A DNA stretch of 11,805 nucleotides from Acidobacteriota bacterium (GCA_021781255.1 JAJXXG010000264.1:1-11805), one strand, 5' to 3'. Shown: positions 1 through 6,627, numbered from the stretch's first letter. Translations and numbers: made by a program. The notes: generated by a model not told the origin, from the letters alone.

Positions 1-266
1 GCCTGAACCTTTGCGGTGAGCAACAACACCGGAATATCCATCGTTGTCGGATTCTTGCGCAGTTCGCGAAATGTGGTGGGGCCGTCCATGCCCGGCATCA
101 TCACATCCAGTAAAATCGCATCCGGTCTGTAGGATGCCGCGCGCGCCAGGCCTTGCATGCCTGAACTGGCCACCATCACCTCCCAGCCCCCCACGGTTTC
201 CAGGCTGAGCGCGGCCACCTCGCGAATATCGGACTCATCATCAATAATCAGGATGCGATGCGACAT
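1..266 (-). CDS. CheY-like response regulator, C-terminus cut by window edge
   Basis: This is a receiver domain that takes a phosphoryl group from a histidine kinase and acts in the cytoplasm. The first 88 residues are visible. They show the acidic pair Asp9-Asp10 after the first beta strand (RILIIDDE), the phospho-accepting Asp54 in ILLDVMMPGMDG, and the switch Thr84 plus Lys86 in LLLTAKVQ. All core residues are intact up to the cut. The start ATG at 266 is preceded by GGAGA with about 8 bases of spacing. The gene lies 72 bases downstream of the hybrid histidine kinase on the same strand, so the two probably form one operon and a cognate pair. The LLLTAKVQ ending of the visible part resembles stand-alone CheY-type regulators of about 125 residues, but an output domain beyond the edge cannot be excluded. 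Confidence 0.9.
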   Translation of the reverse strand, partial: MSHRILIIDDESDIREVAALSLETVGGWEVMVASSGMQGLARAASYRPDAILLDVMMPGMDGPTTFRELRKNPTTMDIPVLLLTAKVQ

Positions 267-338
267 GGTTTTTGATCTCCGTGCGTATTGCGTGCAGTAT
301 CTATGATCGTTCCCGGTGCGTCAATATCGCCGGCAATT

Positions 339-3300
339 TCAAATTCTCGACACCTCTCCCATCTCGCGCGAGGTGCGCAGCATGGTCAGAATCAGCGATT
401 CCAGCTGTTCCGGCCTGACCGGAGAACTGGTCAGGAAGCGCGCCGGTCCCGCCAAAAGTTGCCTGCGCGCTTGCGGCGTCTGCTCGCGCGCGGAATACAC
501 CACCATCGGCAGGCGGGCCAGCGCATCCTTCTGGCGCAGCCAGTCCACCAGATTAAAGCCATCGCCTTCCGGAAGATCGATCTCAAGCAGCATCAGATGC
601 GGCTGGAAGGCCTGCAGGTCATCCAGCGCCGCCTGCAGGGTGTGCGCCAGACGCACCCCGAAGCCCTCGCGCGAAAAGGCCTTGCCCAGCGAGCGCGCCA
701 GATCCACGTCATCCTCAACAATCAGAACCCGCGCGGTGCCATTGGCGGCGCTAATGGCACGTGCAACCTCCTGGAGCAACGGGCCTTCCTGCACGCGCCG
801 TGGATCATTGACCTCAGAACTATCGCCGGTTTCCTGCTCGATGCCCATCCCTTCCAGCGCCACGCTCAGCAGCACGGTGGGCGTGCCGGATTTCGGCGCG
901 GCGCGATAGACCAGTGGCAGCAGTTTCCAGCCGTTTACGCCATCCATCGTCGCATCCAGCACAATGGCTTCCATGCCTTCCTGCGTTGCCGTAAGCGTTT
1001 GTTCCACGGTTGTAGCTGGTACAACGCGATAGCCGTAGCGGGCCAGTTGTTCGGCAATCTCCGTACGCTTTGTTCCGCCCGTGTTCACCACGAGGACCTT
1101 GCCGCGCGGCCCCACTTCGGCATCCCCGTGCATCTCGTTGGCCGTTGCCGGCTGGTAGGGCAGAAACACACGAAACGTCGAGCCGCGCACCGGGTTTCGC
1201 TCTGCCCAGATGCGCCCCTTGTGCTGCATTACAATTGCACGGCAAATCGCAAGTCCCAGTCCGCTACCGCCCTTCTGGCGCGCGTCGGAGGCATCCACCT
1301 GCTGGAAGCGCTCGAAGATGGCCTCCAGCTTGTCCGCTGGAATGCCTCTGCCCTGATCGATCACGGAGAGGGTGACGCCATTCGAGCCCGGCCTAAGCAT
1401 GACAGAGACCGCCGAATTTGCCGGGGAGAACTTGATGGCGTTCGAGAGCAGATTGGTCAGCACCTGCAGCAGGCGGTCCGCATCGGCAACCACGTCCACC
1501 TGGGTTTTGTCGTGAATCAGCAGCACGCCAGCCTGGTCGGCAACGGGTTGCATGCCGTCCATCGCCTGTTGCACGATGTCGGCCATTGCGATACGGCGAA
1601 AGACCAGCGGCTCGCGCCCGCTCTGCGTGCGCTCCAGGTCGAGAATGTCGTTGATGAGACGCACCAGCCGCTCGCTGTTGGTGAGCGCGATGCGGAGCAG
1701 GTTTGCGGCCTTGTCATTGATGTCGCCCAGCAGTCCCGCCGACAGCAGGCCCAGCGCGCCGCGAATGGAGGTGAGCGGAGTGCGCAGCTCGTGGCTTACG
1801 GTGGAAACAAACTCGTCCTTCATCCGATCCAGGGCGTATCGCTGGCTGATATCGCGAAAGCTCAGCACGGAGCCGGAGAACCGTCCCTGGTCCAGAATCG
1901 GGTTGAGAAAATACTCGGCGGGAAATCCCGTGCCGCTGGCGCGATAGATCGTGAGTTCGCCGGTGGAAGAGACGCGCTGCCGCGTAGCGCGGCGCAACGG
2001 GCAGTCCTCGCCGCACATCTTGTCGGCCGGGGCCGCGCCATGCACCAGGTCATGCACCGGCTTGCCGATCAGCGTGGTCGCCGGCGCGCCCAGCATTCGC
2101 GCCGCGGCGGGATTGGCAAAGCGAACCAGCCCGTTGCGATCCACGCCGCAGATGCCGTCGGCAACCGAGTGCAGCAGAATCTTCTGCTGCCGGCTTAACT
2201 CGTCGGCGCGCTCGCGCTCACGGGCGCGTGCCAGCATCTGGCCCAGCGAGGCCGCCACAGTCTCCATTGCGGCCGTCGTCTCGCGGTCCTCGCGCAGCTT
2301 TACATGGCAATAGAACTCCAGCACCGCAAGCACGCGGTTGCCCACCATCACGGGAGCGGCCCAGCCGGATGCCATCCGGTGATGCAGCGCGGAGTGGATA
2401 CGCGCGTCCTGCGGCGCGGCGGCCAGGTCCGACAGCCACACCAGCCGGCCGTCCTTCCATGCGCTGCCCGGCAGGCTTTCGCCCGGGGCCAGCTTCATCG
2501 CCATGCTTTGCTGGATGAAGGCCTCCGCTTCCTTGCCGGGAACACCCCACGCCGTGCTGAACTCCAACTGCTTTTCTTCGCTGTTGATGTCCCACTTTAC
2601 CGCGACGTCCCAGCCCTGCGAGATGCACAGCGCCTCCAGTACGCGCATGGCGGCCATCTCCGCGGAGGTGTTTTCGCCCACAATCTGGCTTACCACCAGT
2701 TGCAGCGCCAGCCGGTGCTCGCGCTGCTTCTGTTGCGTTACATCGCGCGCCAGGCACTGAATGGCGATGGTCTTTCCGGCGCGGCGCCGCTGATGCAGGC
2801 TCAGCTCCAGGTCGCGTACCTGGTTGTCTGCGGTGTCATAGCACAGCGGAGCGCGATCGATCGTCTCGCCCTCGAGCGCTCGGCGCAGCATTTCGGCTGC
2901 CTCTGCGCGGCAGCTCTCGCCAAAGATATCTTCAAACGAGATGCGCTCTTCCGAGCGAGTCTTATCGGCCTCAAAGCACTGCCGCCACGCCGGATTGACA
3001 TACAGAAACCGGCCTGAGAGGTCGAGTGTTGCAATCATCTCGCTCGAATTTTCAAACAGCTCGCGGTAGCGGTCGCGAGTCTCCCGCTTTGCCGGTTCCA
3101 TGCGCTCGCGCGTGCTTGAATCCAGGGCAACGGCCACCAGCCCTGTCGGGTCGCCCCGGCGGTTATACATGGCGGAGATCTGCACGCGCACCGGGCAGAG
3201 GGTTCCGTCCTTGCGCTGCAGATGCGTATCGAAGCTCGGCACCTGGCTCGGCGGCAGGCACCGCACCGCCTCAGCAAAGGCCGCCAGGCGCTGGGTGCTG

Positions 3301-3779
3301 CTTGGCGCGGGCAAGGATTCCGTTCCGCACATCCGTTGAACCTCGGCCACCAGCCGATCGCCCTCGCCCGGAGCCAGCAGGTCCAGGGACGTAGACGGGT
3401 CCAGCAGTTCCTCTGCGTGGTAGCCCAGCAGCCGCTCTGCCGCTGGATTTACATAGGTCAGCTTTCCATCCAGATCAATCGCGGCCATCATGGGACCGGC
3501 GGAGTCCACCAGGTCTTTCAGCGGGTCGCCCGCGGAGCGCGCTGCCGCCTGCTCCGCTGCGTTGTCGGCAAGCAGACGCATTGCCACCGCGGCGGTCAGT
3601 CCCATGGCCGTGACCAGCAACAGCCAGTCAAATCGGGGACCAGCCTCAAGCCGCGCGGTAATGCCGCCCGCCGCCAGCGCGAGAGCGAGCACGGCCAGCG
3701 CCGACCACATCGGAGGCGTGTCGTCTGGTCCTGCCGGCTTGCTTTGCGTGGTCCCGCGTTCCCACATGCTTGCTGCCAT
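339..3779 (-). CDS. Membrane hybrid histidine kinase: PAS-PAS-GAF-PAS-HisKA-HATPase-REC-REC
   Basis: A 1146-residue sensor kinase. Two hydrophobic segments (about 24-41 and 51-70) anchor it in the inner membrane with almost no periplasmic loop, so sensing is probably cytoplasmic. Domains in order: PAS (about 86-225), PAS (236-350), GAF (355-520), PAS (528-648, with Cys589 and Cys593), HisKA (652-718) with phospho-accepting His663 in SHELRTP, and HATPase_c (763-875) with N box Asn776/Asn780, G1 box DQGRGIP at 808-814, F box IFERF at 821-825 and G2 box GGSGLGLAI at 837-845. Two receiver-like domains follow (893-1010 and 1016-1133). The kinase core looks active. Both receivers are degenerate: the first has Asn899-Thr900 in place of the acidic pair, and the second has Glu1066 at the phospho-Asp site and Ser1119 where the conserved Lys is expected. 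ATG 3779 has AGGGGAG almost touching it; ATG 3767 (Met5) is 12 bases from the same motif, so the start may be either. It is the first gene of an operon with the downstream response regulator. Confidence 0.93.
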   Translation of the reverse strand: MAASMWERGTTQSKPAGPDDTPPMWSALAVLALALAAGGITARLEAGPRFDWLLLVTAMGLTAAVAMRLLADNAAEQAAARSAGDPLKDLVDSAGPMMAAIDLDGKLTYVNPAAERLLGYHAEELLDPSTSLDLLAPGEGDRLVAEVQRMCGTESLPAPSSTQRLAAFAEAVRCLPPSQVPSFDTHLQRKDGTLCPVRVQISAMYNRRGDPTGLVAVALDSSTRERMEPAKRETRDRYRELFENSSEMIATLDLSGRFLYVNPAWRQCFEADKTRSEERISFEDIFGESCRAEAAEMLRRALEGETIDRAPLCYDTADNQVRDLELSLHQRRRAGKTIAIQCLARDVTQQKQREHRLALQLVVSQIVGENTSAEMAAMRVLEALCISQGWDVAVKWDINSEEKQLEFSTAWGVPGKEAEAFIQQSMAMKLAPGESLPGSAWKDGRLVWLSDLAAAPQDARIHSALHHRMASGWAAPVMVGNRVLAVLEFYCHVKLREDRETTAAMETVAASLGQMLARARERERADELSRQQKILLHSVADGICGVDRNGLVRFANPAAARMLGAPATTLIGKPVHDLVHGAAPADKMCGEDCPLRRATRQRVSSTGELTIYRASGTGFPAEYFLNPILDQGRFSGSVLSFRDISQRYALDRMKDEFVSTVSHELRTPLTSIRGALGLLSAGLLGDINDKAANLLRIALTNSERLVRLINDILDLERTQSGREPLVFRRIAMADIVQQAMDGMQPVADQAGVLLIHDKTQVDVVADADRLLQVLTNLLSNAIKFSPANSAVSVMLRPGSNGVTLSVIDQGRGIPADKLEAIFERFQQVDASDARQKGGSGLGLAICRAIVMQHKGRIWAERNPVRGSTFRVFLPYQPATANEMHGDAEVGPRGKVLVVNTGGTKRTEIAEQLARYGYRVVPATTVEQTLTATQEGMEAIVLDATMDGVNGWKLLPLVYRAAPKSGTPTVLLSVALEGMGIEQETGDSSEVNDPRRVQEGPLLQEVARAISAANGTARVLIVEDDVDLARSLGKAFSREGFGVRLAHTLQAALDDLQAFQPHLMLLEIDLPEGDGFNLVDWLRQKDALARLPMVVYSAREQTPQARRQLLAGPARFLTSSPVRPEQLESLILTMLRTSREMGEVSRI

Positions 3780-3968
3780 CTCCCCTGTACGACTGCTCCG
3801 GTTCTATCTATTCTCCTGCGAATAGGGCAGGAATCCCACAACGGATTTATGCCACTTTGGTAACGGTGTTTCGTTCCGGATCGCCGGGCCTGCCGTGGTC
3901 CCCGCCCAGACCATGCGCTGCCGTCGCCTGCGGATTGTGTGGTGGTGGAAACCCTCAGCTATAACTAT

Positions 3969-4006
3969 CGCCGTTTTGCGCGGTCACGGCGCTGAAAAAC
4001 GCGGCG
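3969..4006. repeat. Imperfect long hairpin in divergent intergenic region
   Basis: The arm CGCCGTTTT (3969-3977) followed by GCGC (3978-3981) can pair with GCGC (3989-3992) followed by AAAACGCGGCG (3996-4006), with a 7-base loop, a small asymmetric bulge and two extra bases in the right arm. It could be an operator or a transcript structure. There is no T-run on either side that would make it a standard terminator. Confidence 0.3.
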
Positions 4007-4061
4007 CATTGAACCCCGAATGACACCGCTCCAGCGGCAAGTTCCATTTTAAGGACGCGCC

Positions 4062-4067
4062 GTATAC
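4062..4067 (+). promoter_or_regulatory. Possible -10 box (TATACT) of the nuclease gene
   Basis: TATACT matches the sigma70 -10 consensus at five of six positions and ends 7 bases before the ATG at 4075. A transcript started at the usual distance would begin at or next to the start codon, giving a leaderless mRNA. No good -35 hexamer is seen. The only Shine-Dalgarno-like motif, AAGGA at 4051-4055, is 19 bases from the ATG, too far to work normally, which fits the leaderless reading but does not prove it. Confidence 0.35.
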
Positions 4068-4074
4068 TGGCTCC

Positions 4075-5040
4075 ATGATTCGCCTTGCAGCATGTGCCGA
4101 AGCGCCGCTCTGGTCCCGCCTGGTTGCTGGCCTGGGACGGCTGGCTGTTCTGGCGGCGCTTATTCCTTGTGTTGCTGCGCCGTTGCTCGCCCATGCCTGG
4201 GGCGATGAAGGGCACCGCATGATCAATAGGCTCGCCGTATCGGCGCTGCCGCCGGATGTTCCGGCCTTTCTGCGCACGACGGCCGCGCGCAATGAGATTG
4301 CCTACCTTGGCCCCGAGCCGGACCGGTGGCGTTCTTCGGCTGAGCCGGAGCTGAATGCCGTCCAGGCGCCTGAGCACTTCATCGACCTGGAACTCGCGGA
4401 TACATTTGCCCCGCTGCCAGCGCGACGCCTGGATTTTGAAGCGCGTGTTTTTGCCGCAGGCCAGCGGCCAGAGAAGATCGGCCTGCAGCCCTGGCAGGCG
4501 ACCGAGGTCTGGGAGCGGCTGAAGGTGGCCTTCCGCGAATATCGCCGGCTGGCCGCAGCGGGCCCCGGCAAAGAGGCGGACACGCTTGCCGCCGAGCAGG
4601 CCGTCGTCTTCTACGCGGGGTGGCTTGGGCATTACGTCGGCGATGGCTCCCAGCCGTTGCACACTACCATCCAGTACAACGGATGGATTGGCCCGAACCC
4701 GCACGGCTTCACCACCAGCCATCAGATCCACTGGCAGTTTGAGGGGCCGTTCGTTGCCGCCAACCTGCGTCCGGAACAGGTGCAGGCAAGGATGACGCCG
4801 CTGCACCCTGTTGAGGGCGAGATCTTTCCGGCGTATCTGGCGTATCTGCGCCAGAGCTCGACCTACGTTGAGGAGGTTTACCGGCTGGAGAAGGCGGGAG
4901 GCTTTGTCGGGCAGGGCACGGCCGAGTCGCGCGACTTTACCGCCGCCCGCCTGGCCGCCGGAGCCAGCATGCTGCGCGACATGATCTATGCCGCGTGGGT
5001 GACGAGCGCCCAGCCGGTTCCCAATCCGTTTGGGAAATAG
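4075..5040 (+). CDS. Secreted S1/P1-type zinc nuclease
   Basis: A 321-residue member of the S1/P1 nuclease superfamily, tri-zinc enzymes that cut single-stranded nucleic acids and remove 3' phosphates. An N-terminal signal peptide (hydrophobic about 17-40) should be cut after AHA at 39-41, leaving Trp42 as first residue; in P1 nuclease the N-terminal Trp itself binds zinc. Spacing to the other ligands fits P1: Trp42 and His47 (AWGDEGH), Asp83, His101, His186 and Asp190 (GHYVGDGSQPLH), His196, His219 and Glu223 (HWQFEG). The last position is normally Asp in P1, so Glu223 is a conservative change. Length is typical. The product should be periplasmic or extracellular. It is a single-gene unit: divergent from the kinase and closed by a terminator at 5073-5099. 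A zinc-dependent phospholipase C of the same fold is the main alternative; the HYVGD...QPLH block favours nuclease. Confidence 0.78.
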   Translation: MIRLAACAEAPLWSRLVAGLGRLAVLAALIPCVAAPLLAHAWGDEGHRMINRLAVSALPPDVPAFLRTTAARNEIAYLGPEPDRWRSSAEPELNAVQAPEHFIDLELADTFAPLPARRLDFEARVFAAGQRPEKIGLQPWQATEVWERLKVAFREYRRLAAAGPGKEADTLAAEQAVVFYAGWLGHYVGDGSQPLHTTIQYNGWIGPNPHGFTTSHQIHWQFEGPFVAANLRPEQVQARMTPLHPVEGEIFPAYLAYLRQSSTYVEEVYRLEKAGGFVGQGTAESRDFTAARLAAGASMLRDMIYAAWVTSAQPVPNPFGK

Positions 5041-5050
5041 CGCGCCACGG

Positions 5051-5065
5051 GCTTGCAGCGCAAGC
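5051..5065. repeat. Short perfect hairpin after nuclease stop
   Basis: GCTTGC (5051-5056) and GCAAGC (5060-5065) form a perfect 6-base stem with a 3-base AGC loop, 10 bases past the nuclease stop codon. It lacks a T-run and probably accompanies the terminator that follows. Confidence 0.4.
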
Positions 5066-5072
5066 GCAGGCC

Positions 5073-5099
5073 AGCGTGGGGTGCCACTGCTTTATTTTT
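5073..5099 (+). terminator. Rho-independent terminator of the nuclease gene
   Basis: AGC plus GTGG (5073-5079) pairs with CCAC plus GCT (5084-5091, one bulged T at 5088) around a GGTG loop, and TTATTTTT follows at once (5092-5099). Position and direction fit the nuclease gene, which stops at 5040. The convergent DUF2062 gene ends at 5118 and has no T-run of its own on this side. Confidence 0.65.
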
Positions 5100-5117
5100 G
5101 GATTGGAGGGCGGGGAT

Positions 5118-5600
5118 TTAGTTCCGGGAGCGGGCTTCCACGGCCGCCAGCGCGGGAATCCGTTGCAGCACCATGGTCAGGACGAGGGTCATCAGCACCA
5201 CGGCCGGCAGTGCGATCACGAGCCAGGCTGCCATGGCTTGGCCGGCCATGCTGCCGAACTCCCGGGCCATGTACACGCCGGACCCGTGCGTGAGCGCGGG
5301 CTGTGCTCCGCTGGCGAACATCCAGTTTCCCAGGCGCACAAAGGGGAGAATCAGCATGACTTGCAGCGGCATGGCGATGTAGTTGGCCGCCTGAATGGCG
5401 CCCACATTCAGGCGCAGCATGAGCGCAAGCACCAGGCACAGGGCCGTGGGAATGCCGACCACGGGGATACAGCCGATGGCGAAGCCGAGGGCAAGCGTAA
5501 GCGCCAGCCGCCGCGGCGAGATTCCCTGCCGCAGCCAACCGGCCGCCTGTCCTTTCCGTACCTCAAGCCATCTTTTCAGCATCTTCTTCACCCTATGCAT
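5118..5600 (-). CDS. DUF2062 membrane protein
   Basis: About 160 residues with a basic N-terminus (HRVKKMLKRWLEVRKG) and then the DUF2062 signature: SPRRLALTLALGFAIGCIPVVGIPTALCL, here quoted in parts as SPRRLALTLALGFAIG followed by CIPVVGIPT, then a second helix rich in Leu/Ala (LRLNVGAIQAANYIAMPLQ). A last strongly hydrophobic stretch comes before the C-terminus (AAWLVIALPAVVLMTLVLTMVL). It is predicted to be an inner-membrane protein with three to four helices. The biochemical function of the family is unknown. The frame is open further upstream (to 5753), but that part looks non-coding. ATG 5600 was chosen because the basic segment before the first helix is family-like; ATG 5624 and 5582 are alternatives, and none has an ideal Shine-Dalgarno site. 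It converges with the nuclease gene and lies downstream of udk on the same strand with a 205-base gap, so it probably has its own promoter. Confidence 0.8.
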   Translation of the reverse strand: MHRVKKMLKRWLEVRKGQAAGWLRQGISPRRLALTLALGFAIGCIPVVGIPTALCLVLALMLRLNVGAIQAANYIAMPLQVMLILPFVRLGNWMFASGAQPALTHGSGVYMAREFGSMAGQAMAAWLVIALPAVVLMTLVLTMVLQRIPALAAVEARSRN

Positions 5601-5601
5601 T

Positions 5602-5621
5602 CCACCCGTTATCGCGGGTGG
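5602..5621. promoter_or_regulatory. Perfect hairpin at the translation start of the DUF2062 gene
   Basis: CCACCCG (5602-5608) and CGGGTGG (5615-5621) are perfect 7-base arms with a 6-base loop. The repeat touches the ATG at 5600 and lies between it and the alternative ATG at 5624. In the minus-strand transcript the hairpin would contain the only G-rich ribosome-binding-like sequence (GGGTGG) in front of ATG 5600, so it could limit translation. The motif GCATTCC occurs on both sides (5597-5603 and 5621-5627). Confidence 0.45.
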
Positions 5622-5805
5622 CATTCCTGTAAATCTTCGGTAAAAAGAACCAATTTCGTTAGCCGTTTGGTGAGCATAGCCCCATTGGGGTTTGCTTTGC
5701 AGTCCCACTTTGGGCGCATTTGATTGGATCGAAAAACGCCTTGCCGGATTCAAATTTCTCGGACGCGTGGTTTCCTGCGTCTGGCGGAACTGGATGGCAC
5801 GGTTC

Positions 5806-6414
5806 TTACAGCAGCCCGCGTCGCCGCAGCGCGGCCCGCACCTGCTCTACCTTCCAGTCCAGTGCCGCAGTTCCGTCCACCACCAGGTCGGCGTTGGCCG
5901 CGGAGGGCCGCACGTAGGCCTCGCTGGCCGGACGCACGGTGGCTGCGTACTGCGCGCGGACCGACTCCGGACTGCGGCCGCGCTCCTGCGTATCCCGCAG
6001 CAGCCGCCGCTCAAAGCACACCGCGTCCGGCGCATCCACGTAAATGCGCAGATGGTAGAGCGGCAACAACTCCGGGTAGTGCAGCGCAAACAGCCCCTCG
6101 ACCAGCAGAAAGCCGGTGGCGCGCACGGCTTCAGTGCGGTCTGCCATTCGCGTGTGGGTGGAGAAGTCGTAGACGGGGCGGTTGATCGTTTCGCCGCGGG
6201 CCAGCCCGGCAACGTGGGCGGCCAGCAGATCGCTCTCAATTACGGCCGGGTCGTCAAAGTTTTGCCGCGCGCGCTCTTCCATCGCCAGGTGCGAGAGATC
6301 GCGGTAGTAGTTATCGAGCGGAAAGTGGAAGCCGCCCAGCTCACGCGCCAACTCGCGCGCCAGCGTCGTCTTGCCCGAACCCGAGGCTCCCGCGATGCCG
6401 ATCACCGGTCTCAT
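5806..6414 (-). CDS. udk: Uridine kinase
   Basis: A 202-residue P-loop kinase that phosphorylates uridine (and usually cytidine) to the monophosphate with ATP or GTP, in cytoplasmic pyrimidine salvage. The Walker A loop GASGSGKTT lies at 9-17. Next come the nucleoside-binding DNYYRDLS (34-41), the family signature NFDDPAVIESDLL (about 53-65), RPVYDFSTHTR and the Walker B-like FLLVEGLFALH. A lid region rich in Arg (CFERRLLRDTQERGRSPESV) follows. Length is close to the family norm of about 205-215. The start at 6414 gives the standard short N-terminus (MRPVIGIAGASGSG) seen in the family. There is no strong Shine-Dalgarno site; the nearest GGAG is about 18 bases upstream. It is divergent from the Cache-repeat gene across a long gap and shows no operon partner. 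Phosphoribulokinase is a relative, but the DNYYRD and NFDDP motifs support uridine kinase. Confidence 0.88.
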   Translation of the reverse strand: MRPVIGIAGASGSGKTTLARELARELGGFHFPLDNYYRDLSHLAMEERARQNFDDPAVIESDLLAAHVAGLARGETINRPVYDFSTHTRMADRTEAVRATGFLLVEGLFALHYPELLPLYHLRIYVDAPDAVCFERRLLRDTQERGRSPESVRAQYAATVRPASEAYVRPSAANADLVVDGTAALDWKVEQVRAALRRRGLL

Positions 6415-6480
6415 GTGCTGTAGAGGTTTCGATCTCCGATTATTTCAGATCTCCGTGGAAGGATTTGGGTTCAGTGCGAT

Positions 6481-6544
6481 CCCAGGTCTCAACGGCGAGA
6501 CCTGGGGCACCCGGCCAGTCAGCATGCGAGCGAAGGCGGACTGG
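6481..6544. repeat. Two-hairpin element, probable dispersed intergenic repeat
   Basis: The first hairpin has perfect 10-base arms, CCCAGGTCTC (6481-6490) and GAGACCTGGG (6497-6506), with loop AACGGC. Eight bases later a second hairpin has perfect 6-base arms, CCAGTC (6515-6520) and GACTGG (6539-6544), with an 18-base loop that contains the palindrome GCATGC. The first stem has no T-run on either side, which argues against a simple terminator. The layout resembles REP/BIME-type repeats. The junction GAGACCTGGGGCACCC resembles hairpins I recall from acidobacterial intergenic DNA; I cannot confirm copy number from this window, which has one copy. Confidence 0.55.
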
Positions 6545-6603
6545 ATTGGTCGGGGTTGGAGCTCGTAATTTTTCGCACGATTTTCTGTGGAAAACAAAAT
6601 TTT

Positions 6604-6627
6604 CAGGGGGGGGTGGGGGTACCCCTG
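6604..6627. repeat. G-rich tract with terminal inverted repeat
   Basis: The tract is G8, T, G5, TA, C4, bounded by CAGGGG (6604-6609) and CCCCTG (6622-6627). The plus strand could fold as a hairpin or as a two-tier G-quadruplex. The run of eight G is prone to slippage. Confidence 0.4.

Larger units (their letters stand above)
3780..4074. promoter_or_regulatory. Divergent intergenic region between kinase and nuclease genes
   Basis: These 295 bases separate two divergently transcribed genes and should carry both promoters. No convincing -35/-10 pair was found for the kinase. In the kinase leader a perfect 6-base inverted repeat (TCCTGC at 3814-3819, GCAGGA at 3827-3832, 7-base loop) lies about 35 bases ahead of the start. 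On the nuclease side there is a larger imperfect hairpin (3969-4006) and a TATACT hexamer directly before the gene. No coding sequence was recognised. Confidence 0.5.

Noticed and set aside
288..2198. Long plus-strand open frame of 636 codons opposite the hybrid kinase
   Set aside because: It is the antisense shadow of a clearly recognisable kinase in GC-rich DNA. Its translation is rich in His, Arg and Gln with no domain, and it has no ribosome binding site.
3755..4075. Search for an integrated element, toxin-antitoxin pair or defence system between kinase and nuclease
   Set aside because: There are no small paired genes, repeats bounding an insert, integrase or tRNA. The nuclease is a secreted metabolic type rather than a defence effector.
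3955..4806. Minus-strand open frame of 283 codons over the nuclease gene
   Set aside because: It is antisense to a nuclease with intact zinc ligands and a terminator, and its own translation shows no recognisable domain.
5601..5753. N-terminal extension of the DUF2062 gene to the ATG at 5753
   Set aside because: The extra 51 residues look non-coding and cross the hairpin. The family normally starts with a short basic stretch just before the first helix.
6586..6594. DnaA-box-like TGTGGAAAA
   Set aside because: It is a single imperfect box with no cluster, no AT-rich unwinding region and no dnaA or dnaN nearby, so it is not an origin.
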